A stretch of 64,000 nt of DNA from Methanobacterium_D sp040373355. GTDB lineage: Archaea > Methanobacteriota > Methanobacteria > Methanobacteriales > Methanobacteriaceae. The translations under genes and the position numbers were made by a program. Under the pieces are notes generated by a model. The model saw only the letters and a list, made by a program, of their open reading frames with translations. It made no database searches and was not told the DNA's origin. The DNA is taken from assembly GCF_047495555.1 (NCBI RefSeq), contig NZ_CP166866.1:1152001-1216000 (forward strand), in the 5' to 3' direction. This document shows, piece by piece, positions 55,450 to 63,400 of this stretch; position 1 is the stretch's first letter; the number at the start of each line of letters is the position of its first letter.

Positions 55450-56132
55450 TCCTACCCTATACTACCTTATTACTGATTTATCCATTTTTAATAGATTAGT
55501 TATCATGTTTCACAGTAAATTTAGATACTATTTTTGTTACTTTGTTCAATTTACTTACTTTTTTTAATAATCGTAATAATGAATCCCTATGTGGTACATA
55601 TGCCATTGAAAAAAAAGTTTGACACTTCTGGAAACAATTTAGTCATAACAAACCACAGCTAAAGAAAGCTCTAATTTGTAAACAAAGGAAAAAAACTATT
55701 ACTTACGCAATTTCAATACCGTAGTGATTACTAATATCTAAAAATAAGGCTTCTAAGCAAGTATTTAGAACTAAGGATAAATAGATCATTAAACACTAAA
55801 ATAAGGATAGATATAACTAATAGAAGTAAATAAATGAATACAAGAGTACTAAAAATTAACCAATTTCAACGAAAATTCAATGAATTAGTCAAAAAATACA
55901 TAATTGAACAAAATAGCAATAAAGACCCTATATAATGAACAAAGTTATAAATATAGTATTATAATTTGAACAATCTTTAAAATAGATAATTAGCAAAAAC
56001 TGTTATTTTTAAAATTTAATATAACAGTAAGAGTAATGTTTATTTTGCCCAATAAGATCGTATAAGCTTCGACAATGAGCTTAAAAGGTAATATTTAGTA
56101 TAATAGCTTAGAATATGTCATGATCTAGGGGT
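55450..56132. other. AT-rich region with a possible micro-ORF and arm-like word
   Basis: About 680 bp without a firm gene. A 33-codon plus-strand frame (55834-55935, MNTRVLKINQFQRKFNELVK and on) has sensible composition but no ribosome-binding site. TGATTACTAATATCTA at 55725-55740 matches 14 of 16 bases of the inverted-repeat core. Confidence 0.3.
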
Positions 56133-56219
56133 ATGTTTGGGATTTTTTTGGTCGTGGTAGTAGGTATTTTGGGATATAGAAAAAATTATGTATCGTTATT
56201 CAAGAGAGTTAATTTATGA
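56133..56219 (+). CDS. 28-residue membrane microprotein
   Basis: ATG directly after AGGGGT opens a 28-codon frame: MFGIFLVVVVGILGYRKNYV and a basic tail. One membrane helix plus positive C terminus fits a single-pass peptide. The stop overlaps the ATG of the next frame (ATGA), indicating translational coupling. The spacing of the ribosome-binding site is unusually short, so it is tentative. It could be toxin-like or a leader peptide. Confidence 0.35.
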   Translation: MFGIFLVVVVGILGYRKNYVSLFKRVNL

Positions 56220-56398
56220 ATAATTTTTTGTTAATGGGCTTAGCAGGTTTAATTTTAAGTTCTTTAATGTTAGTCATTGAATTATATGGAAAAAAGAAAA
56301 ATCCAGAATATAAGCCTAATAAATTACAAATCGTATTCTATTTCTTATTCGGACTTGCTATTTTATTATATGGTTTATATAAGTTAGTACTAACCTAA
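56216..56398 (+). CDS. 60-residue two-helix membrane protein
   Basis: Two hydrophobic helices (NNFLLMGLAGLILSSLMLVI and IVFYFLFGLAILLYGLYKL) are separated by a basic loop (YGKKKNPEYKPNKLQ). Its ATG overlaps the stop of the 28-codon frame. GAGAG precedes the start. A 12-bp palindrome GTTAGTACTAAC (56383-56394), sharing TTAGTACTA with the inverted-repeat core, overlaps its end. Function unknown. Confidence 0.55.
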   Translation: MNNFLLMGLAGLILSSLMLVIELYGKKKNPEYKPNKLQIVFYFLFGLAILLYGLYKLVLT

Positions 56399-56435
56399 CA
56401 AAGAGAATTTAAACAATTTGAACTAACTAAGAATT

Positions 56436-56627
56436 ATGACTAGTAAAATAGAGGAATATCTTAACTCCAAAGAATACAAAGCTTGGCAATATTCATTTTG
56501 GAAACTCTATTTCGAAAATGAGCCAATAGATATAGACCAAGAAGAAGAATTGATAAGGGAATTTGAAAATAATCTTTTATTTGCAAGTATCAAGCTTGGA
56601 AGTTATTATCCTAAGGATGAAGATTGA
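56436..56627 (+). CDS. Small acidic hypothetical protein, 63 aa
   Basis: A soluble acidic protein (SKIEEYLNSKEYKAWQYSF, then IDIDQEEELIREFENNLL). No recognised domain, and the ribosome-binding site is weak. It lies 37 bp after the two-helix membrane protein, in the same direction. Confidence 0.5.
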   Translation: MTSKIEEYLNSKEYKAWQYSFWKLYFENEPIDIDQEEELIREFENNLLFASIKLGSYYPKDED

Positions 56628-56777
56628 TAATTATAATTTGTTCTTTTAATTTAATGGATTCATTTCTTATTATTGAATGCCGAAAAGATTAGTTTTTGTT
56701 TCATTTCTTATCAAAGTTTATCATTATTTAGATATGATAGGCTACCTATTTTTATAGATCGTACATAAATAGATATT

Positions 56778-56981
56778 ATGGATATATATGTCTTATTATT
56801 TGGAATATTAACTTTAATAATGTCCTATTTCTTCTATATTAACAGAAATAACCTGAAAAAGTCTTCATTTATTTATAAAAAATTAGGTGATAAATCATCA
56901 AAGCAACTAATTACAATTATTTATGTAATGGAAGCAATATTCGGAATTATACTTATTTATTTCATTATAATCAGTTTATAA
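56778..56981 (+). CDS. 67-residue two-helix membrane protein
   Basis: Hydrophobic helices at about 2-22 and 44-66 flank a basic loop (NRNNLKKSSFIYKKLGDKSS). The topology resembles the 60-residue protein upstream. No Shine-Dalgarno seen. Function unknown. Confidence 0.5.
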   Translation: MDIYVLLFGILTLIMSYFFYINRNNLKKSSFIYKKLGDKSSKQLITIIYVMEAIFGIILIYFIIISL

Positions 56982-57368
56982 TCATTAAATCTTATAATTT
57001 CATTTTTTAGATTATTTTACTTCGTAATATAGGCGGATAACGAAATTTATAACATTTTAATTATTTTCATTGATCAAAAGTTATAAAGCTCTTAAAATTA
57101 CTTGAGGAGATACTTCTAAAAAATTAAAATCTATTCAAGGAGTGCATGATCTTAGATTTTTAAGTTTTATGATATAATAATCCTATACTAGTTTATCTAC
57201 CATATTTATTTAGTTAATAAATATATATAAATGCTTAGCATACTAAAAAAAGCGAATTAAGAGAATTATAAGACTATTAAGATATTTTAAATGATTTGAA
57301 ATTAATTTAGGGACTTATTTATATTTATTTTATCTTTCTGTTACCCTCTTAACTTTAAACAAAAGAAA
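56982..57368. other. AT-rich gap
   Basis: About 390 bp between convergent genes within the accessory segment. No coding or structural signal recognised. Confidence 0.4.
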
Positions 57369-59369
57369 TTATAATATATGGGATTCCTTAAACGCAGGAG
57401 ACCATATATGTGCTTCTAATTGAGTAAATTTGTACTCTAAATCTAATCCATTATCTTCATTAAGAAATTTCAATTTGTCTTTATCTAAATTAACTTGAAA
57501 AACTTTCATTAACCCAAATGAACCTTGAATAGACATTACCATTATTGAAATTCTATCAAAATTCTTCCTTTCAATCATTATTTCTCCTAATTTTAATGAT
57601 AATTCCATTAAATCTTTTTTATCAGGAAACATCTCTTCAATTGTAATATTGGCAAATAAGTCAGGAGTGTCGTTGATAATTAGATTTTTGATTATTCTTC
57701 CATTTAGTTCTCTTGTATTTTCTAACTCCGTAACAACATCATCTGTCTCGGAATAAGTACTATGGTTTTCTTCAATGAGTACTGGTTTAAACATATATCT
57801 TGATTTAAGAGGTAACAAGATTAGATTTCTTGAAAGAAACAGGTAATAGAGGTATCCTATACTCAAAGATAAAACAGTTATAAACGAAATAAATAATAAA
57901 CTCACTAAAATAGAATTCAAGTCAATATTAGATAAATTGATTGTATTTAATAGCCATGTAGTATTAAAATTTAGGTTAAATGATTCTTTACTAGAAAATG
58001 ATCCAAATAGAGATAAGATAAATAATAAAATAAAAATTATCATAAAACCTTTTAATCCATCAGCAATTTTTAAAATCATAGTAGCTTCAAGTATTTGATC
58101 TTTTTTAGTTTCTGATTTTAAAGACATATTACTCAAAACACCCTGAACTGCTAATAAAATTCCAACTAATGTAATTGCAATTTGAGAAGAGCTTTGATAT
58201 AGGCTACTTAAAAAAGTATTAGTTATATTTGACAATATTCCTGAGGAAATAGCAATACAGACAAAAAATAAGCCAATAAAAACCCACTGATCTTTTATTA
58301 ATTCCTCTGCATTCATGTCCTGTTTTGATAGCATGTCAAATGAAGGTCTGAAATAAATATAACTTATTCTGGACATTATAGTAAAAGTAAGCCATATTAT
58401 ACCTCCAATTAACCATAAAGGTTCTTGAGTAATGATAAATGCTAAAAATAATGAAATAAGAGTTGGAATAAATAAAAGAGTTCGGGCTCGATTATTATAC
58501 CTTTCTACAGCTTTAGAGCTTTGGGTTAGTATCATAAGCATTGGAAACCCAATTAAAATTCCAACTAAGAAAAGTGAAGTTATTAGACCACTTTTAAAGA
58601 AATAAGGAATAAGTATGCTTATAATCCCAATAAAAACTAATCTTAGTATTGGTTTATTTTTAACATATAATCCTCTTAAAAACCAAAATGGAATCCATAA
58701 TAACACTATTCCCCAACCAAGAATTTCAAGTAAATTTAGTAAATTATTCTTTAGATGTTCAGGTCCGAAAAGAATAAGTAAGAAAATTATCAAGAATGAA
58801 AATGGTAAAATGTATTTTTTTATTTTTGTTAGAATATTATTACCAAATGACTTAAAAGAATTAGAAAGTATTTGACGGCTTTCAATTGATTTTATGGTAT
58901 TTTTAATCGTTTTAAAATTAAAATTATGATATTGAACATAATGAATTTCTGCTATTTTAAATATTTGTTCTTTTGTAAGATTAAAAGTATCTGGAGGGCA
59001 ATAGTACTTACAAATATCCATAATTCTATCTATTTCTTCCATTAAGGCTTTAATGAGCTTTGAATGAGCATCTTCAAACTTAGGATCCACAACCATCTCT
59101 TTAATTTCATTAAATTTTGGAATTAGTTCCCCTAATATTTCTAATAATTTATCTGCATTTTCTGATGTGAAGAAGTTATTTGAATTATGCTCTGAAATTA
59201 ATTTTGAGACTATCTTATAATTTTTTTCAAAGATATCTAATGTATTAAAGCAGGTATCAACATAATCATTTGTAGATATTAATGGACTACTAATATTTCT
59301 GTTCATTTCAAATCTATTATCAAATTCGTCTATTAATTTTTTAAGCTTTCTATTACATTCAATACTCAT
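57369..59369 (-). CDS. Large multi-pass membrane protein of unknown function
   Basis: A 666-residue protein. A soluble, mostly helical N-terminal region of about 185 residues is followed by about ten membrane segments in groups (about 188-345, 365-410 and 430-515). A soluble C-terminal domain of about 125 residues contains IIKNLIINDTPDLFANITIEEMF. No known family recognised. Charged helical ends on a membrane core recall sensor/effector membrane proteins of accessory islands, but that is inference. It is on the opposite strand to the next gene and divergent from it. Confidence 0.75.
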   Translation of the reverse strand: MSIECNRKLKKLIDEFDNRFEMNRNISSPLISTNDYVDTCFNTLDIFEKNYKIVSKLISEHNSNNFFTSENADKLLEILGELIPKFNEIKEMVVDPKFEDAHSKLIKALMEEIDRIMDICKYYCPPDTFNLTKEQIFKIAEIHYVQYHNFNFKTIKNTIKSIESRQILSNSFKSFGNNILTKIKKYILPFSFLIIFLLILFGPEHLKNNLLNLLEILGWGIVLLWIPFWFLRGLYVKNKPILRLVFIGIISILIPYFFKSGLITSLFLVGILIGFPMLMILTQSSKAVERYNNRARTLLFIPTLISLFLAFIITQEPLWLIGGIIWLTFTIMSRISYIYFRPSFDMLSKQDMNAEELIKDQWVFIGLFFVCIAISSGILSNITNTFLSSLYQSSSQIAITLVGILLAVQGVLSNMSLKSETKKDQILEATMILKIADGLKGFMIIFILLFILSLFGSFSSKESFNLNFNTTWLLNTINLSNIDLNSILVSLLFISFITVLSLSIGYLYYLFLSRNLILLPLKSRYMFKPVLIEENHSTYSETDDVVTELENTRELNGRIIKNLIINDTPDLFANITIEEMFPDKKDLMELSLKLGEIMIERKNFDRISIMVMSIQGSFGLMKVFQVNLDKDKLKFLNEDNGLDLEYKFTQLEAHIWSPAFKESHIL

Positions 59370-59542
59370 TTCTAAGCTCCTATTTTAATATTAAAATTAT
59401 TAATAGTTTATTTAGATTTAATACTCTTGAATAAATTTACATTAGCTTTTTTAATATTATATATTACTTATTTTTATTTAATAATAAATTGTAAATATTA
59501 TTCTTAAATTATATAATATAAAATCAAATTATACGGGTTGAT

Positions 59543-60301
59543 ATGATGAAATTTAAAATGGGAGAATATACACTTGAACCAAACGTGATTAATTCAGAGA
59601 TTAAAAAGTCTAAGCACACAGGAAATGATTTAGAACTATTAGAAATCACTTTTAAAACTGATATTGATATTGAAATTCCGGAATTTATGTACTCTATTGA
59701 AGCAGATAAAAAATGGAAATCAAGAATGAAATCTTCTTCATTTACGCAGGGAAATCCTGTTAAGACATATATTTTAGAATTAGAAGAATTTGAAGAATTG
59801 AATATTGAAAATATAGTAATAAATGGGGTTAAATTTAAACCATATTTTTATAAAGAAAATATTGATTATGAAGATAAATTATCAATTAAAGCAAATATAA
59901 AAGTCGATGAAGAAAATTGGCTAATTTTAAAAGATTTTATATATAAACCTTCTGAACCTTCTGAAATAACTGTTATAAGGGAAGGAATTTCTGATGAAGA
60001 ATTAAAAATGTATTTCGGAAAGACAATATGGTCTAAAAATGAAAATGAATATAAATGCAGGATTAATCTTTTTATAGAGGATAATTCTAAGAAAGCTTCA
60101 TTATATTTGCCAATTATTTCTAATATAAAATTAATTTTACTTGAGAAATCAAAAACAATAGATAACTTACTTTCATTGTTATTAGAAAAAGAACTCATTA
60201 ATGAATCCGAAAAGGAAAATATCCTAAAAGAAGAAGAAATAGATTTTTCTATATTTGATGAAACAAAAGATTTAGATAAATTTCTTGAAATATTCCTTTG
60301 A
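59543..60301 (+). CDS. Unrecognised protein, 252 aa, accessory segment
   Basis: The N-terminal half is beta-rich and rich in Glu, Asp and Lys (KMGEYTLEPNVINSEIKKS, then LELLEITFKTDIDIEIPEFM). The C-terminal half ends in a helical acidic tail. No membrane segment or known motif. Two adjacent ATGs follow GGGTTGAT. It lies 79 bp before the DUF2971 gene in the same direction, so the two probably form an operon. Confidence 0.7.
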   Translation: MMKFKMGEYTLEPNVINSEIKKSKHTGNDLELLEITFKTDIDIEIPEFMYSIEADKKWKSRMKSSSFTQGNPVKTYILELEEFEELNIENIVINGVKFKPYFYKENIDYEDKLSIKANIKVDEENWLILKDFIYKPSEPSEITVIREGISDEELKMYFGKTIWSKNENEYKCRINLFIEDNSKKASLYLPIISNIKLILLEKSKTIDNLLSLLLEKELINESEKENILKEEEIDFSIFDETKDLDKFLEIFL

Positions 60302-60379
60302 TTATTTCTTTTATTTATTGCGATTTACTTAAATCTAAGAATTTATTTTATTAGTTATTTAGAATTAGGAGGTTTATTA

Positions 60380-61423
60380 TTGTGGAAAGATGAATTAATT
60401 GAAATTTTATTTTCAAATGATCCTTCTAAAATAAACGCTAAAAAAGCAATTAATTTAAAATATGAGAATACACCTTCATCTTTGTATAGGTATAGGTCAT
60501 TTAATAGACATTCATTAGATTTATTAAAAACAGATAAAATAAAACTTTCAAGACCAACTGATTTCAATGACCCTTTTGATTGTGGACTTAAAATGGCCGC
60601 AAAAGACTTACCCGAAGATTATATTAAAGAATTTGTGGTACCATATACTTTTAATGATTTAAAACAAAATTATGGTATTTCTAATAAAAACTATGGTAAA
60701 TTAATTAGATCTAAAAATATTGTTCATGATTTAGCTAAATTTATCGTAAAAACAAAAATGCCAAATATTTCTTTAAAAGAACGTAATAAAATTATAGAAG
60801 AAGAAAAAAAGAGTTTTATAGAAGGTTTTTTGGATCCTAAATTTAAAGAAAAGATTCATGTTGCGTGTTTTAGTGAAACATATGAATCAAATTTAATGTG
60901 GAGCCATTATGCAAATGATCATAAAGGTTTTTGTGTTGAATATAATTTTAAGGAATTAGGAATTGAAGATCCTGTTACTCGTTTCATATTTCCTGTTTTA
61001 TATCAAAAAAATATTTTTGATTTGAAAAATTATCTACCTGATTCAAATAAAGAATTCGATAATGTTTTAAGAAGTTATATGGATAACATTAAAGAAGAAG
61101 ACATTTTAAATGGAATTAAACTTCCTAGATCAGTAGATAAAAGGTTTAATAATATGCTTGTATTCTATAATGCTCTTATTAAATCTGAGGATTGGAAATA
61201 TGAAAAGGAATGGAGATACGTTTTTACCGTTGATACAACAGAAAAAAAATATTTGTTTATACCTAAACCTAAAGCCATTTATTTAGGTGCTAAAATTTCT
61301 AAAAAAAACTTTGAAGAAATCTTAAAAATAGTTAAAGATAGGAATATCAATGTTTATAAGATGGAAACTAAAAATTCAGAATATTCTTTTGAAACAAAGA
61401 TAATTTATGAAACTAAAAATTAA
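60380..61423 (+). CDS. DUF2971 domain protein
   Basis: The family pattern is clear: LYRYRSFNRHSLDLLKTDKI, then LSRPTDFNDPFDC near residue 60, HVACFSETYESNLMWSHYAN near 160, GFCVEYNF and a WKYEKEWRY motif near 275. Length is 347. DUF2971 proteins are common in mobile and defence-rich regions and their activity is unknown. The start is TTG with AGGAGG seven bases upstream. Confidence 0.85.
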   Translation: MWKDELIEILFSNDPSKINAKKAINLKYENTPSSLYRYRSFNRHSLDLLKTDKIKLSRPTDFNDPFDCGLKMAAKDLPEDYIKEFVVPYTFNDLKQNYGISNKNYGKLIRSKNIVHDLAKFIVKTKMPNISLKERNKIIEEEKKSFIEGFLDPKFKEKIHVACFSETYESNLMWSHYANDHKGFCVEYNFKELGIEDPVTRFIFPVLYQKNIFDLKNYLPDSNKEFDNVLRSYMDNIKEEDILNGIKLPRSVDKRFNNMLVFYNALIKSEDWKYEKEWRYVFTVDTTEKKYLFIPKPKAIYLGAKISKKNFEEILKIVKDRNINVYKMETKNSEYSFETKIIYETKN

Positions 61424-61445
61424 AAAGGTTAATTTAAGGTTTAAA

Positions 61446-62228
61446 TTAAACCAAAAAACCATTTAAGTCAAATTCAAAGCAATTCAAAAGATTATACTTA
61501 CTTATATTCATAAACAAATCATGTCTACGAGTATCGGGAGCTTTCAATAATTCAAAATCATAATTATCTTTACCATATAATTTCCACGTTTGATATATAT
61601 CTAATATTGAATCAACAATACTTTCTCCAAGATTTAAAGGAGATTCATCATTTAATTCTCTAATAAGGTTTAAATATTCAATTACTTGTAACTTTAATGG
61701 TGCAACGGGTAAAAGATATGCATTAATCAATGAATTCCTAGATATATCTCCTCGAGGTCTATTATAGGTATTTCTAATAAGAAATAGATAATCGGGATTC
61801 TTAGGGGATAATATTCCCTTTATTCTAATATCTTCTCCCAATTCTAGCTTTTCTAATAGAATATCTCTACTATAATACTCTTTAGGTAAGAACTCCATTA
61901 GTTTAATAAAAATATAAGCATCGTTTTCAATATCATGATTTCTAAAATTATTAGATCTACTATCAAATGAAATATAATCTCTATTTAATGGATTAACATG
62001 CCCAATATCGAGATAATCATTAGCGGGAATTTCCTTAGTAAATACTATATTATCTACTCCATATTCAATACTTTTCATCAAATCATCACTAATTAACGAT
62101 TCTGGATTCAAAGAAATAGGTTTATAACCATAATTCCTTAAAATTGATTCAGATATCCTGCGAAAAGATTCCTCTTTTCTAAAGGACAAAAAATTAATCT
62201 TTGACATATCTATATTCTCTTTGCTCAT
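61446..62228 (-). CDS. Unrecognised protein, 260 aa, at the right arm
   Basis: A soluble alpha-beta protein with KINFLSFRKEESFRRISESI, IDFD-like acidic stretches and a helical middle. No family recognised. AGGAGCGAT before the ATG at 62228 fixes the start; the frame is open 33 bases further. Its leader contains the right arm of the inverted repeat, 46 bp upstream. It faces inward like the recombinase, convergent with the DUF2971 gene. Confidence 0.68.
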   Translation of the reverse strand: MSKENIDMSKINFLSFRKEESFRRISESILRNYGYKPISLNPESLISDDLMKSIEYGVDNIVFTKEIPANDYLDIGHVNPLNRDYISFDSRSNNFRNHDIENDAYIFIKLMEFLPKEYYSRDILLEKLELGEDIRIKGILSPKNPDYLFLIRNTYNRPRGDISRNSLINAYLLPVAPLKLQVIEYLNLIRELNDESPLNLGESIVDSILDIYQTWKLYGKDNYDFELLKAPDTRRHDLFMNISKYNLLNCFEFDLNGFLV

Positions 62229-62274
62229 ATTATCGCTCCTGTAAGTTATTAGGCGAATCAATATTCAAGATGCC

Positions 62275-62313
62275 TCATTAGATAGTACTAATCAATAAAA
62301 CGTCACAGTTAGT
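62275..62313 (-). repeat. Right arm of the 39-bp inverted repeat
   Basis: The reverse complement matches 53958-53996 with three mismatches (36 of 39). It lies upstream of the inward-facing gene at 61446-62228. No similarity extends beyond the 39 bp on either side. Confidence 0.85.
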
Positions 62314-62559
62314 TTAAAATTCATGGAAATAATATTGCAATAATGCTTACTGAATTATAAATAAATCAAATACAGCTTATACTAATTTTAAAAATCTAAA
62401 TAAAATAATAAAAAGCTTTAAAATCAAGACAATAATTTTCCTTAGTAATAAATAGGAAAGATTTTGGAATAAACTAGAATAATTAAAATTATGAAAAATA
62501 TAATAAGTAAAAAGAATAATAGACCCATAGAATAAGTGATATAAACATATGGTGACTAA

Positions 62560-63393
62560 ATGACAGAAGAAGTCACTGCAGACAATGCAGAAGAAAAAGA
62601 AGATATTGAAGAAGCTAATATATCTGAATCAGAACTAAATTCAAATTCTATAATTGATTTTATAATTGTTTTGTTAATTATATTAGATATTTTTTTACTC
62701 TTAATTGCAGATTTTGCAAATTTGAGTTTAGATATTGTTGAAAAAATATCTTATTTTGATTTAATTGTATGTTTTGTTTTATTTTGTGAATTATTGGTTC
62801 GATTCAAAAGGGCTGAAGATAAAAAGCTGTTTTTTAAAGATAAATTTGTTTGGCTTGATATTATAGCTATGATTCCTCTTAATTTCTTTGCATTTAGAAT
62901 GTTCCGTTTTGTAAGATTAGCTAAAGTGTTTAAAGTTTTAAGTGTGTTAAAACTAGTTGGACTTTCTAGAAAAAGTTTTGATAGTTTTAATAAGTTCATT
63001 AAGGAAAGTCATCTTGATTGGAGTCTTGGAATACTAATTTTTGCTATCTGTGTAGGAACAATACTATATTATTTTGTTGAATTTGGAACAAAAGGAAATA
63101 TTTCAGGTATTTTTGATTCTTTATCATATGTTACATTAAATATTATAACTGCAGGATCTGATACGGTTTCTCCTCATACATTATATGGAAGAATAATTGG
63201 AATAGGCTTAATGTTAACTGGAGCTATATTCTTTGGTATGTTCACTGCATCTTTAGCTTCATGGCTTGTAACAAAATCTGAAAAAAAAGAAAAAGATGAA
63301 AAAACCTCTGAAATAAAAGAATTAAAAGAATTAATTACTAATATGCAATCTGAAATAAAGGAATTAAAAGATTTAATTAAAAAAAGTAAGTAA
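62560..63393 (+). CDS. Voltage-gated-type ion channel with non-canonical filter
   Basis: A six-segment channel of 277 residues. An acidic N terminus of about 25 residues is followed by S1-S3 and an S4-like basic helix (FRMFRFVRLAKVFKVLSVLKL, Arg/Lys every third or fourth residue). The pore loop is next; where potassium channels have TVGYGD the sequence reads TAGSD. A C-terminal coiled coil (IKELKELITNMQSEIKELKDL) probably holds the tetramer. Ion selectivity is unknown. It lies just outside the right arm. The ribosome-binding site is weak. Confidence 0.8.
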   Translation: MTEEVTADNAEEKEDIEEANISESELNSNSIIDFIIVLLIILDIFLLLIADFANLSLDIVEKISYFDLIVCFVLFCELLVRFKRAEDKKLFFKDKFVWLDIIAMIPLNFFAFRMFRFVRLAKVFKVLSVLKLVGLSRKSFDSFNKFIKESHLDWSLGILIFAICVGTILYYFVEFGTKGNISGIFDSLSYVTLNIITAGSDTVSPHTLYGRIIGIGLMLTGAIFFGMFTASLASWLVTKSEKKEKDEKTSEIKELKELITNMQSEIKELKDLIKKSK

Positions 63394-63400
63394 AGAGATT

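Noticed and set aside
55834..55935. 33-codon plus-strand frame
   Set aside because: The composition is plausible but there is no ribosome-binding site and no way to show conservation; noted in the gap entry instead of called as a gene.
53958..62313. Classical integrated element with direct attL/attR repeats and a tRNA target
   Set aside because: The repeat arms are inverted, not direct, and no tRNA gene or fragment was seen at either side.
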